A stretch of DNA of 64,000 bases from JAABRU01 sp050180235 (GCA_050180235.1 JBFXEJ010000003.1:1-64000), one strand, 5' to 3'; positions 33,356 to 42,715 are shown, counted from the first letter of the stretch. A program made the numbers and translations. Notes: a model not told the origin generated them from the sequence alone.

Positions 33356-33470
33356 GTTATCAGTTGTCAGTTGCCAGGTGTCAGGTGTCAGTGTCAGGAA
33401 AATAAATGATGGGCACTGAACACTGATAACTGAACACTGATACCTGATAACTGATACCTGATAACTGAAA
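33356..33470. repeat. TGTCAG/CTGATAACTG simple-repeat array
   Basis: A GTTATCAGTTGTCAGTTGCC block is followed by the complementary GATAACTGAACACTGAT block, so the array is an imperfect palindrome upstream of the NIL-ferredoxin gene. Confidence 0.7.
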
Positions 33471-33550
33471 TAATGTTGACATATTTTCTTCATACCTTTA
33501 AGATTAATCTTCTTTAACCCAAAAATAAAGGATTTTTACGGAGGTTTTTC

Positions 33551-33979
33551 ATGTATTCCAAAATACTGGTTCTTCGTTTCTCCAGTGAGGTGGCCCAGAA
33601 ACCACTGGTCTGTCACCTTGTGCGGGAGTATGATCTGACATTTAATATCCTGAACGCTGAAATTCTTCCCCGGAAAGAGGGGATAATGGTGCTGGAGCTT
33701 TATGGTGAAAAAAAGAATTTCAGCAAAGGGGTGAAGTATCTAAAAGAGCAGGGTGTTCAGGTGAACAATGCCGAGCAGGAGGTGCGGCGCATGGAAGAAA
33801 AATGCACCCACTGCGGTGCATGCACGGCTGTATGTCCCACCGGCGCGCTGTATGTCAAAAGGCCGGAGATGACAGTTGAATTTGATCAGAGCAAATGCAG
33901 TGTATGCGAGCTGTGTGTTCCGGCCTGTCCCACCCATGCCATGAAGGTGCGGCCCACCAGTCACCTGTTTTTTGCCTGA
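33551..33979 (+). CDS. NIL-domain ferredoxin, two [4Fe-4S] clusters
   Basis: 142 residues. Residues 1-75 form a NIL domain (the domain of MetN C-termini): KILVLRFSSEVAQKPLVCHL and GIMVLELYGEK. Residues ~85-135 carry two cluster motifs: CTHCGACTAVCPTGAL and CSVCELCVPACPTHAM. Such proteins in anaerobes are linked to sulfur/homocysteine metabolism or thiolation. The TGA shares one base with the mnmA ATG, so it is probably translationally coupled and may support tRNA thiolation. Confidence 0.9.
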   Translation: MYSKILVLRFSSEVAQKPLVCHLVREYDLTFNILNAEILPRKEGIMVLELYGEKKNFSKGVKYLKEQGVQVNNAEQEVRRMEEKCTHCGACTAVCPTGALYVKRPEMTVEFDQSKCSVCELCVPACPTHAMKVRPTSHLFFA

Positions 33980-35010
33980 TGTCCCTCACTGCCATTGCCC
34001 TGAGTGGAGGCATTGATTCCCTTGTAGCAGCGTCCCTGCTTATCGAAAAGGGGCATAATCTCATCGGAATCCATTTTGCCACAGGTTTTGAAACGGTATC
34101 AGCCCATGATGTGGAACAGTCCGGAAAACAGATTGGCATCCGAACTGAAATTCTGGACTGTGCAAAGCAGTTCAGAGCGAAAGTGGTGGATAATTTTCTC
34201 CGCACCTACCGAATTGGGCAGACACCGAATCCCTGTCTGATCTGCAATGCTGCTGTCAAATTCGGCATTGTCCGCTCCTTTGCACTAAAACTGGGAGCGG
34301 ACAGATTTGCCACAGGCCATTATGCCCGCGTCCGGCAAAATCCGGACAGGCGGTATTCCCTGCTGAAAGGAGCGGATTTGCACAAAGACCAGTCCTATTT
34401 TCTTGCTTTTCTGGATCAGGAGCAGTTGCAGTCCGCGTGTTTTCCACTGGGAAATCTGACCAAGGCCGGGGTGCGCACCATTGCAGAGGAAAAAGGGATT
34501 TTCCCTGCAATCCGCAGGGAAAGTCAGGACATCTGCTTCATCCGGGAATCTTACAGGGATTTTCTTCAAAATGAGGGAGGATTTTCGCCCAGCCCCGGCC
34601 CCATTACCGATACGCAGGGCAGGCTGATCGGGGAGCATCAGGGACTTCATTTTTTCACTGTGGGACAGCGCAGGGGCATCAGCTGCCCAGCGTCCGAACC
34701 CTATTATGTTGTCCGGCTGGATACGGAAAACAACCGTCTGGTGGTGGGATTCCGGAACGAACTGCTCTGTCCGGAATTCCGGGTCAGAGACATCAACTGG
34801 ATTTCTCCTCCGCCTTCCTCCCCCCTTTCCGTTCATGTACGTGTGAGATACCGCCATAATGCTGTACCCGCGACTGTGTTTCCGGAATCCGGCAGGCGCG
34901 CACGGGTCTGTTTTGAAAAGCCGCATCCCGCAGTCACGCCGGGACAGGGCGCCGTGTTTTACCGGGATGAGGAAGTACTGGGTGGAGGGTGGATAGAAGT
35001 TTTCGGATAA
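33979..35010 (+). CDS. mnmA: tRNA-specific 2-thiouridylase
   Basis: 343 residues. It makes s2U34 in Lys, Glu and Gln tRNAs. PP-loop ALSGGIDSLVAA at the N-terminus; first catalytic Cys in NPCLICNAAVKFG; second in ESQDICFI; TGHYAR and FFTVGQRRGI are family signatures. The sequence is short in the N-terminal insertion compared with E. coli MnmA, as in other anaerobe versions. The 3' end overlaps a convergent gene by 52 bp. Confidence 0.93.
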   Translation: MSLTAIALSGGIDSLVAASLLIEKGHNLIGIHFATGFETVSAHDVEQSGKQIGIRTEILDCAKQFRAKVVDNFLRTYRIGQTPNPCLICNAAVKFGIVRSFALKLGADRFATGHYARVRQNPDRRYSLLKGADLHKDQSYFLAFLDQEQLQSACFPLGNLTKAGVRTIAEEKGIFPAIRRESQDICFIRESYRDFLQNEGGFSPSPGPITDTQGRLIGEHQGLHFFTVGQRRGISCPASEPYYVVRLDTENNRLVVGFRNELLCPEFRVRDINWISPPPSSPLSVHVRVRYRHNAVPATVFPESGRRARVCFEKPHPAVTPGQGAVFYRDEEVLGGGWIEVFG

Positions 35011-37166
35011 CCGGCGCAAATCCATGTGACCGGACTGCTTTCCACATTGTTTCTGGATACGGCAGTGACAGAAAGCAGGTCTCCGTCCGTGATATTCATT
35101 TCTTTTCCGATTATCCACTGTTTTTCACCTGTGACGGCAATCAGACCGCCAGTATTTTCCTTTTGCCCGTCTTCTTCATTTTCCCGGTATTGCAGGTAAA
35201 CTGCATAGCGGATCACAGTGGGACCGGGCTCATCCCATGCCAGAACAGAAATTCCGTCCTGATCCTTTTGCAGACGCAGATTTGCAGGCGGAGCGGGCGG
35301 AGTCTGATCCAGCCAGGGCATTGACGGCGGCAGCGCCGGAGTTGCATAAAAACCCGTTGACAACTTTTTTTTCAGATTTTCCGGTCCGATCAGCAGATCA
35401 TCTTTGCTGATCGCGCGGTAAAAGGAATTGCCCAGCACACTGACATTGTGCAAACCGCGGTTCAGGTGAACCTGCCCGATAATTTCATCCGCTGATTCAG
35501 GTCTGTTTGCGGATTTTTCCGGATTTGCCCATTCTGCATCAGCTTTAACATAAAAAACAATCTGCCCCGGATACAAATGGCGTCCGGCCTCACTGACTTT
35601 CTGCGCCCACCAGTTCAGCAGATTTCCGTAATCCGGTCTTCCGCCCCTTTTCCAGTACAACTGCGGAGCCAGATAATCCACGCTTTTATTGTCCAGCCAG
35701 GCCAGTGCATCACAGTAGATGCTCTCATAAGCGTCCATGCCGTATTCTGCCTCGCCGGATTTGCGGATGCCAAAAGGGCTTATGCCGAAACGCACATGGG
35801 GTTTTGCGGATTTGATGCCCGTATTCACGGCTTTGACCAGATCATTTACATTCTGTCTGCGCCAGTCCCCGATACTTTGGCCTGCCCCGTATTTCCGGAA
35901 AGTTGTGAAATCTTCGTCCCGTATTCCGGGAAATCCGCTCACCGGATAGGGATAGAACATATCATCAAAATGAATGCCGTCCACATCATATTTTTCAGCA
36001 ATTTCCCGGACAACCTGAACAAGATGCCCCCTTACCTCAGGAATGCCGGGATCAAGCATTTCATAACACGCGCCGGGCCAGCGGAAGTTCAGTATCCAGT
36101 CCGGTCTTGTCCGGGTGATATGCCCTGATGATGAGGATGCACCGCATTTCTGTGACATTCTGGCCCGAAAAGGATTGAGCCAGGCATGAAGCTCCATGCC
36201 TCTTTTGTGCGCCTCTCTGATGGCAAAAGACAGGGGATCATAACCGGGATTGCGTCCCTGCTGTCCTGTGAGAAAACGGGCCCAGGGCGCAAGGTCTGTG
36301 GGATAATACGCATCACATTCCACACGGACGTGGAACAGCACCGCATTGATATGCAAAGCCTGCAATCCATCCAGCATTTGCGTCAACTGCTGCTGCTGAC
36401 GGGCCGGATCAGTTTCATTGCGGGGCCAATCCAGATAACTGATCCAGACTGCACGGAATTCTCTGGACGGATTTGCAGAAAACGCTGCCTGTGTTTTGGC
36501 ATCAGTCACGGTGAAAAAAATCTGACGGTTTTTGGCTCCGGCATAAAGGCTGTGTGTAATGCGATCCAAAGCCCGGGCTTCTTTGGCTGTAAAGGTGAAG
36601 GTCTGCTGATACAAATCCGGGCCAAATGGAAGAGCCGCCTGTTTTTCAATGCCGGGCGATATGGCGTTTTCCCTTATGATTCCTGAAATTTCCGGAAAAA
36701 AGGAGAGCGGAGCGATAATTTTAAGTGTGCAGTCAATGGGATAGTGGATGCCGGTTTTCTGCCGCAGCCAGATATTCAATGTCTGTTTTTCCGATGGGAT
36801 TTCCACATTCATGAACAAATCATGGAAGCCGCTAGCGCTGAACTGCAGGGTATGGGAACCGGGCGACAGAACATCCTCAAACCGGATTTTGCGATCCAGA
36901 ATCTCTTTTTTCCCGCCCGATTCCTTATACTGGTTCCGGGAAAGACTTATCTGTCTGTAAGTATATGGAATATGCAGAGTCAGGGGGGTCTGGCCCGCAT
37001 ACACGCCATCCACCCGGACAGCAGAAGGGGGACGGCTTTCGACAGTTATTTCCTGCTCTTTGGGATGGGAAACCAGCCCCTGATATACCCAGTTCTCATC
37101 CCAGTATACTTTGCTGCAACTGCAAAAAAAGAAAATGAGAATGCAAATAATAAAATATTGTTTCAT
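34959..37166 (-). CDS. Lipoprotein glycosyl hydrolase (GHL10/DigH-like) with PEGA domain
   Basis: 735 residues. Lipoprotein signal MKQYFIICILIFFFCSC. Residues ~40-125 have a PEGA-like domain (VDGVYAGQTPLTLHIPYTY). Residues ~235-560 are the GHL10 (DUF187) catalytic barrel: REFRAVWISYLDWPRNETD, INAVLFHVRVECDAYYPT, DVDGIHFDDMFYPYP. A fibronectin-type segment follows (PPAPPANLRLQKDQDG). Homologues such as DigH cleave denuded peptidoglycan glycans at division. The C-terminus (SIHPPPSTSSSR) is read from DNA antisense to the mnmA end. Confidence 0.88.
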   Translation of the reverse strand: MKQYFIICILIFFFCSCSKVYWDENWVYQGLVSHPKEQEITVESRPPSAVRVDGVYAGQTPLTLHIPYTYRQISLSRNQYKESGGKKEILDRKIRFEDVLSPGSHTLQFSASGFHDLFMNVEIPSEKQTLNIWLRQKTGIHYPIDCTLKIIAPLSFFPEISGIIRENAISPGIEKQAALPFGPDLYQQTFTFTAKEARALDRITHSLYAGAKNRQIFFTVTDAKTQAAFSANPSREFRAVWISYLDWPRNETDPARQQQQLTQMLDGLQALHINAVLFHVRVECDAYYPTDLAPWARFLTGQQGRNPGYDPLSFAIREAHKRGMELHAWLNPFRARMSQKCGASSSSGHITRTRPDWILNFRWPGACYEMLDPGIPEVRGHLVQVVREIAEKYDVDGIHFDDMFYPYPVSGFPGIRDEDFTTFRKYGAGQSIGDWRRQNVNDLVKAVNTGIKSAKPHVRFGISPFGIRKSGEAEYGMDAYESIYCDALAWLDNKSVDYLAPQLYWKRGGRPDYGNLLNWWAQKVSEAGRHLYPGQIVFYVKADAEWANPEKSANRPESADEIIGQVHLNRGLHNVSVLGNSFYRAISKDDLLIGPENLKKKLSTGFYATPALPPSMPWLDQTPPAPPANLRLQKDQDGISVLAWDEPGPTVIRYAVYLQYRENEEDGQKENTGGLIAVTGEKQWIIGKEMNITDGDLLSVTAVSRNNVESSPVTWICAGYPKTSIHPPPSTSSSR

Positions 37167-37453
37167 GTATGGTTTCCCTCACAGATGTTTTTAACGGGTT
37201 TGTAAAAATAACCGGTTGACACTCTGTTTTTTGTTAACGCAGAGCAACGCAGAGTTTTCACAGAGTCACACAAAGTTTTTTTCTGTCCGAAATTCAGGTG
37301 GTATTAAAAATCAGCCGGTTTGACCCGCTGCCTCATTTTCCAGTATTGCGGATCAGTTCCGGCAGCCGGTTTTTTTGTTTCTTTCGTAACAGATTCAGAC
37401 AGTTTTTCATATGTCACTTCATCCGGCATCTGAAAAATTACCGGAAATATGTC

Positions 37454-37595
37454 TTAGGCGATTTCCATGAAAAAATGTACCATCATTGCAGGGTGGGCAC
37501 GGCTTTCTGTGCCCGCCGTTTCAGCAGGACGGCGGGCACAGAAAGCCGTGCCCACCCTGCGAAAAACGGTATAATCATTAATGGAAATCACCTTA
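37454..37595. repeat. Family I element, copy 3
   Basis: 142 bp with ends TTAGGCGATTTCCATGAAAA and the complement of TAAGGTGATTTCCATTAA. Same palindrome as copies 1 and 2. The loop reads GTTTCAGCAGGAC, inverted relative to copy 1 although the outer ends are in the same orientation. A CGCAGAG/CACAGAG stretch lies upstream at 37236-37275. Confidence 0.85.
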
Positions 37596-37790
37596 CAGCA
37601 ACGGGTAGAGCTCTGCAAGTTCATGTTCAGGTTTTTCAGTGAGGGAGCCGACCCAATCAATCTGACGATCTGTTTTTCCGGCAAGTTCAATCCGTAATGC
37701 AGTGCCGGCAGTCTCCCTGCCGGAATATTGACGCATATTACTTTGAGAATGCGTGTGCATTCTTAGCGTTGCCATCAGACGGGATGCTAA

Positions 37791-37940
37791 TACCAATTCT
37801 CTATTGATTTGATACAATATTTATTGTCAGTTTTTCCTCTGCTGCGCGTGTGCAGAAAACCGTTCCGCTTAATTTTTGCACTCCTCCGGATCAGTTCCGG
37901 CCGGAAGTGCAGATTGTATAAGGTCAATGTCGATTTGGTA
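37791..37940. repeat. Family III element, 150-bp copy
   Basis: Ends TACCAATTCTCTATTGATTT and the complement of TACCAAATCGACATTGACC; TAA at 37788-37790 and 37941-37943. The interior GCGTGTGCAGAAAACCGTTC and CTTAATTTTTGCACTCCTCC matches 6297-6420 and 43095-43230. Confidence 0.85.
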
Positions 37941-37957
37941 TAAATGCCCACTCAAAA

Positions 37958-38005
37958 ATTTTTCGGCATAATGCAGGGGCCTTTCCCTGCATTATGCCGA
38001 AAAAT
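37958..38005. repeat. Perfect 21-bp hairpin
   Basis: ATTTTTCGGCATAATGCAGGG and its exact complement around a 6-base loop. It lies just after a family III element in a 1.3-kb gene-free gap (37167-38478). No other copy in the window. The remainder of this gap, besides the elements listed, shows nothing I can name. Confidence 0.75.
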
Positions 38006-38272
38006 ATACAGTTTTGTACTTATAAAACGGAAAAGAGAAATGGCATGACAGTGAATCGGTGAACAGCAGTCAGTCAGATGATACTGCTCAGCCTGAACAC
38101 TGGCAACTGACAACCTGATTATGCAAGGATAAAAATGGCACAAGGCAAACTCTGCAACAGAGAAAAGGTGAATGGAACATCAGCAGTTGCTTCTCAGCGG
38201 CAAAAGCGTGGCCCGGTATATAAGGAAATGGAAGAACCGGATGTTGGCACGGAACTGCTGTGAAACACCCTT

Positions 38273-38378
38273 TAAGGTGATTTCTGAAAATAAATATCCC
38301 GGTTCAGTTGACAGACACAGGGCAAAAGCTGGAAGCTTTTGATACTTTTTTGGTATATTCTTTTCTGGAAATCACTAA
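38273..38378. repeat. Family II inverted-repeat element, copy 2
   Basis: 106 bp. Ends TAAGGTGATTTCTGAAAAT and the complement of TTAGTGATTTCCAGAAAAG. Contains AAAAGCTGGAAGCTTTT. Opposite orientation to the copy at 32855. Confidence 0.75.
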
Positions 38379-38410
38379 GAAAAAATAGGCAGTACAATTT
38401 TTCTGTCCGT

Positions 38411-38443
38411 AAACCCTGAGGGTGTTGAAAACCCTCAGGGTTT
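38411..38443 (+). terminator. 13-bp hairpin with downstream T run
   Basis: AAACCCTGAGGGT pairs exactly with ACCCTCAGGGTTT (7-base loop). A run of seven T lies 8 bp to the right (38452-38458). It is placed 3' of tmcA, which is on the minus strand; the T run favours plus-strand reading, so its role for the tmc operon is uncertain. Confidence 0.45.
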
Positions 38444-38478
38444 GGAACAGATTTTTTTGATACAGACCCTTAAGCCGC

Positions 38479-38880
38479 CTATTTGTCCAATATTCCGGCT
38501 TTGGTCTTGTTATGGCATTCAGCGCACATGACAGGGCCGGCTTTGGCATCTTCATGGCATCCCTTGCAGTTTAAGTGATAGATCCGGGCAAGGGAATCTG
38601 TATCTCCGTCCTGCATATGGCATTCGGAACATTCCTTGTCTTCTGAGCTTTCGCCCTCGACCTTCTGTCCCTTGTCATAAACGTGATGGCAGTAGTGACA
38701 GTCACTGATCTGCGCCTTTTCATTGTGTTCATCATGGGGAAAATATACAGAAGGACGCATTTTTTCGGTAAATGCACTGTCCTGCACAAACTTCACATTT
38801 TCCTGGGAATAACCAGAGAGAACCGCAACTGCAAGTGCGAAACACAGCACCATGATGGGTATCAGATATTTTTTGCTCAT
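38479..38880 (-). CDS. tmcA: Acidic tetrahaem cytochrome c3 (Tmc subunit A)
   Basis: 133 residues. An export signal (MSKKYLIPIMVLCFALAVAV) is followed by four CxxCH haem sites: CHYCH, CSECH, CKGCH and CAECH, with distal His residues such as FPHDEH. This is a type II cytochrome c3. In sulfate reducers it accepts electrons in the periplasm from hydrogenases via type I c3 and passes them to the TmcBCD membrane complex. Last gene of the minus-strand tmc operon, 39 bp after tmcB. Confidence 0.93.
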   Translation of the reverse strand: MSKKYLIPIMVLCFALAVAVLSGYSQENVKFVQDSAFTEKMRPSVYFPHDEHNEKAQISDCHYCHHVYDKGQKVEGESSEDKECSECHMQDGDTDSLARIYHLNCKGCHEDAKAGPVMCAECHNKTKAGILDK

Positions 38881-38919
38881 ATTCCTTTCCTTATGGCTGA
38901 AGTTTTGGGAAATATAAAA

Positions 38920-40257
38920 TTACTCCGGTTTTTCAAGGATTTCATAGATAATATCACCGAAGAACTTGATTTCCATATTAAGCCCGTAGCCGGCCACAAT
39001 GTCCTCCAGACCGCCGTGACAGTTGTGACAGGGCGCTATAATGACTTTGGCTCCGCGGGATTTGGCCGCAAACAACTGTTCGGCCTTGATCCGGTTGCCG
39101 TCAACACGGGTATTGCGGTAGGGGGGGCCGCAGTTGATCACGCCGCCGCCCGCGCAGCAGCAGTAATTGTGTTCCCGGTTGGGATGCATTTCAATGAAAT
39201 TCTCACAGGTTTGACTTACAACATACCTGGCCATTTCATGAAGCCCTCTTCCCCTGACCACATTGCAGGGATCATGCAGGGTTACGGCATGCTCATACTT
39301 CTTTTTCAGACGGAGTTTCCCTGCCTTGAACAGATCGTGAAAAAATTCAATGGAATGAACCATTGGAATGGGCGGCATTTTCCAGCCCAGCCAGCGGTTG
39401 CCCATGTCATAGACTGAGCGGAAGGCATGACCGCATTCTCCCATGACGATCCGCTTCACCTTCAGTTGCATGGCCTTTTCAAAATGGGCTTTCTTTACCC
39501 GGCCCATGATTTCATGGTCGCCCGTGTACATGGCCATGTCGCTGTTGTCCCATCCGGGGGTCGCGGGCATAGTCCAGTCCAGCCCTGCAGCCTCAAAGAT
39601 CACGGCAGCCTGATAAATGAGCTGTGCCCGGAATTTGGGTTCAGGCCCGATAACCGAGTACATGAAGTCCGCACCCTCTTTTTCAAGGGGAATCCGAAGG
39701 TTGGGAATTTCAGAAGCGGCTTCCTCCTCCTGCCACTGCAGGGTGTCAATCCACTCGTCATCTTTCACCCACATCTGGTTCATGGTGACTGAATGGCTGT
39801 AGGAGGTGTCCTCAATATAGGTGGGAGTCACGCCCAGTTTGTTGCAGATTCTCCTTACCACCAGCATAATATAGGCCACATCAATGCCAAAGGGACAGTA
39901 CATGGCACAGCGCCGGCAGAGATTGCATTCGGTTGATGCGATTTCAGACATGCGCTGAATAGCATCAGTGCCAACATCCCCTTTTTTTTTCAGCATTTCC
40001 CACATGGTCTGTTTGACTTTTCCTGCCGGGGAATAGGCAGGATCCTTGTCATGGGAAAGATAATAATGGCAGCCCTCGGAACACAGACCGCAGTGAACAC
40101 AGGTATCCACATAGGTTTTGAGTTTGGCGCCGGTTTCATTCTGGATGACCTCGTTGACGACTTTTTTCACCTGTTCATCGGTAAGAAACGAGGCGCTTTT
40201 GATAATTCCAGCATCCTTGATTTTGACAGTTTTCGTCTCTTTTTCTGTATTGCTCAT
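38920..40257 (-). CDS. tmcB: HdrD-like iron-sulfur subunit of the Tmc complex
   Basis: 445 residues, cytoplasmic. Two [4Fe-4S] motifs, CVHCGLCSEGCHYY (~53-66) and CNLCRRCAMYCPFG (~112-125). C-terminal cysteine-rich CCG-type segments: HDPCNVVRGRG, YCCCAGGG, PCHNCHGG, which in heterodisulfide-reductase subunits bind a special catalytic cluster. Related to DsrK and HdrD. It takes electrons from TmcC and delivers them to cytoplasmic sulfate reduction. 21 bp after tmcC. Confidence 0.93.
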   Translation of the reverse strand: MSNTEKETKTVKIKDAGIIKSASFLTDEQVKKVVNEVIQNETGAKLKTYVDTCVHCGLCSEGCHYYLSHDKDPAYSPAGKVKQTMWEMLKKKGDVGTDAIQRMSEIASTECNLCRRCAMYCPFGIDVAYIMLVVRRICNKLGVTPTYIEDTSYSHSVTMNQMWVKDDEWIDTLQWQEEEAASEIPNLRIPLEKEGADFMYSVIGPEPKFRAQLIYQAAVIFEAAGLDWTMPATPGWDNSDMAMYTGDHEIMGRVKKAHFEKAMQLKVKRIVMGECGHAFRSVYDMGNRWLGWKMPPIPMVHSIEFFHDLFKAGKLRLKKKYEHAVTLHDPCNVVRGRGLHEMARYVVSQTCENFIEMHPNREHNYCCCAGGGVINCGPPYRNTRVDGNRIKAEQLFAAKSRGAKVIIAPCHNCHGGLEDIVAGYGLNMEIKFFGDIIYEILEKPE

Positions 40258-40278
40258 TTTTATTGTTTCTCCTTGGGT

Positions 40279-40938
40279 TTACCAGTCATGGACATGTCTG
40301 ACCGCGCCGAATTCCGATCCGATGTATCCCCTGGTAAACGGGAAAAAGATCATATGGCTCAGCCGGGTAAAGGGAATGCACACCAGCATGATTTCGCCGG
40401 ACAGGATATGCAGAATACCGGAAAGCTGATAACCGGGCCACTGGTGCCAGGTCCAGAAACCCGTTACAAAGGGGGCAGCCACAATCGCGAGAATGACATA
40501 ATCGGAATTGGTGGTGAGAAATTTCACTTCCGGATCTTTCATGCGCCGGATCATAAAAAAGACGCAGGCTCCGACCACAAGGATGGACATAAAATCCGCG
40601 GCAGCATCCGGCAGATGCCACCAGCTCAGGTTCCATGATTCACTGACCAGTGCGATATGTCCGTAAACAAATATGGGAGCAGCCAGCAGGCAGAAATGAA
40701 ATACGAAAGTCACAACCGTCATTCCCGGATGCAGGCGCATATTGGTTGTGGCAAAGGGTGTAATCCAGTGCAGAATGGAGCGCATAGCATAATAGGGACT
40801 GGCGTAGACATAAACCGCAGTGTCCCTTTTTGCGGCCAGCAGTCCCATACTGACAAGCCGGTAAATGCAGCCGCCGATAAAAATGATAAATGCCGCCCAC
40901 ACCAGAGGGCCGCTGACAAAATTATAAAGGGTATTCAT
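40279..40938 (-). CDS. tmcC: Membrane b-type cytochrome of the Tmc complex
   Basis: 219 residues, about five to six transmembrane helices (for example SGPLVWAAFIIFIGGCIYRL, ILVVGACVFFMI, VILAIVAAPFVTGF). Histidines in ILHWITPF, FVFHFCLL and HILSGEIM are placed for haem b, as in NarI/DsrM-like subunits. It carries electrons across the membrane between TmcA and TmcB. Start MNTLYNFVSG at 40938. Confidence 0.9.
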   Translation of the reverse strand: MNTLYNFVSGPLVWAAFIIFIGGCIYRLVSMGLLAAKRDTAVYVYASPYYAMRSILHWITPFATTNMRLHPGMTVVTFVFHFCLLAAPIFVYGHIALVSESWNLSWWHLPDAAADFMSILVVGACVFFMIRRMKDPEVKFLTTNSDYVILAIVAAPFVTGFWTWHQWPGYQLSGILHILSGEIMLVCIPFTRLSHMIFFPFTRGYIGSEFGAVRHVHDW

Positions 40939-40968
40939 GTATATTGACCTCCTTTTTCTGAAAGTCCG

Positions 40969-42243
40969 CTATATCTGGTTTACAGGAACAACTTCCCGGA
41001 AATACAACTGTTTGTTTCCACTGTCATGGATGATGCCGCGTATCAGGACATGCTTGCTGTCCGGGCTGAAAATGGGATCCCACATTGCATCATAACTTTC
41101 CCTGTGCAGTTTTCCGTTCAGAGCCAGGGTGAATCTTTTGTTTCTTTCCACCTTTACCGCAAGATTCTCACCATCCGGGCTGAAAGCCGGAATCCAGGCC
41201 ATGTCAAACTCTTCCTGCCACATTTTGTCATCTGCAAGAACGTAATATTTACCGCTGTTTTTTCCCACACAGGCCACGCGGTTCTGCCGGGGACTGAAAA
41301 CCATGTCTGTGGCATATTCGTCAAACATGTTTTTCCAGGGAACTCCGTCAACGGCTACAGTCCAGTATCCGAATTTCGGCGCCACAATCGCGGCTATTTT
41401 CTGCATATCCGGGCTGTAGGCATGATGCCACAACTGCACAAATTTCCGATCCCAGATGATTTCCCCGTCCTTTGCCAGATGCCATGAGCCTGCCACCCGC
41501 ACCGGCGCTGTCACAGAGTCTCCTTTGGGATGGAATACAGGTTTCCAAACGCATCCGAAGTTTTTGCTCCAGGGCACACTGTCGATGGCAATGCTGTATT
41601 CATAGGCGGCTATCCGCACCTGGGCTGCTGTGCGTTTTCCGTTCGGGCTGAAAGTCGGTTCCCAGACATTCATGAATTTGTTTTCCCAGGCTTTGCCATC
41701 CACGGCTGCGGTATAGCATCCCTTGCGGAAAGTGTGAATATCTCCTTCGGAAAAGGGAACCACCTGCACCACAGCGGCAGTATGCGCTCCGTCCGCACTG
41801 GCTGATACATCTGTCATGAACATAAAGTCATGTTTCCAGGGTTCATTGTTGTTGACCACCAGATATTTTCCGTCATTCTGGGCGGCAGCAATGATCCGGG
41901 AACCATCCTCAGTGAAACTGAGATTCCACACATAGGCAAAGCGGTTTTCCCAGGTTTCTCCGTCAACGGCCACAGTCCATTCTCCCGCATCCGAGACAAT
42001 GCAGACCAGACGGCCGTCCGGGCTGAACCGCAGGAACCATATCTTCTCAAACGTGCCTTCCCACTGTTCACCGTTTACGCATACACTGCGCTCCTCATCC
42101 GGTGTTTTTACAACAGCCGCCACCTTTTCCCCGTTCGGAGAAGCCATCGGTTCCTCGATGAATGGAAACTCCTCCTTCCATTTGCCCAGATCCGCGATGA
42201 CCCTTCTTCCCGGGGTCCAATCCCACTGTTCTGTACCTTTCAT
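40969..42243 (-). CDS. tmcD: Tryptophan-rich WD40-like subunit of the Tmc complex
   Basis: 424 residues, no signal peptide. Nine or so WD40-like blades of ~45 residues with repeated Trp motifs: VDGETWENRFAYVW, VDGKAWENKFMNVW, VDGVPWKNMFDEYA; each blade carries a FSPDG/FSPNG turn. Exactly the TmcD pattern, a cytoplasmic beta-propeller of unknown precise role that copurifies with the complex. First gene of the operon here. Confidence 0.88.
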   Translation of the reverse strand: MKGTEQWDWTPGRRVIADLGKWKEEFPFIEEPMASPNGEKVAAVVKTPDEERSVCVNGEQWEGTFEKIWFLRFSPDGRLVCIVSDAGEWTVAVDGETWENRFAYVWNLSFTEDGSRIIAAAQNDGKYLVVNNNEPWKHDFMFMTDVSASADGAHTAAVVQVVPFSEGDIHTFRKGCYTAAVDGKAWENKFMNVWEPTFSPNGKRTAAQVRIAAYEYSIAIDSVPWSKNFGCVWKPVFHPKGDSVTAPVRVAGSWHLAKDGEIIWDRKFVQLWHHAYSPDMQKIAAIVAPKFGYWTVAVDGVPWKNMFDEYATDMVFSPRQNRVACVGKNSGKYYVLADDKMWQEEFDMAWIPAFSPDGENLAVKVERNKRFTLALNGKLHRESYDAMWDPIFSPDSKHVLIRGIIHDSGNKQLYFREVVPVNQI

Positions 42244-42715
42244 AATTTCTCCTCAGGTTTCCTCTTTTTCTCCAAGAGTAAGGATTCGGCTGCACCGCGC
42301 AGTTCACATGTGCCTCAGGGGTTTTTCAGGCGTCCGGCTCCGGAACCGCACAGCTCAGCCATTCGTTTGACACATTTTCAGACAATGACTGAATGTTTTT
42401 TTGCCTGCAATGCCAGAAAGCATAATCACGGATATCTTTACCGAGCCGCTCATGGGTTCTGAGCTGCCGGCACATACTCCCCCCCTCGCCGGGTTTCATG
42501 TGCCATAAGATCCGGATAATGCCCTCCTGCCTTTTTAATGCTTTCTCTGCCGTTTTTTGGCAGTAATTGCCCTTTAACCGCTGATTTCAGGCAGGTTTGA
42601 AAGAAAAATCCGTATGTTCGTCCTGTCATCCAGAGATCAGCAAAATCTGTTTTTGCCCTGAACGGATTTTTTATATCAGGAATTAGCAAACTTTGTCTAC
42701 AATTTTTAAGAAAAT

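Noticed and set aside
32759..33470. Clustered short direct repeats as a possible CRISPR array
   Set aside because: Units are about 10-12 bp, irregular and contiguous, with no unique spacers of constant length and no cas genes.
42450..42689. 79-codon minus-strand frame upstream of tmcD
   Set aside because: No recognisable motif, signal or codon bias; probably chance.
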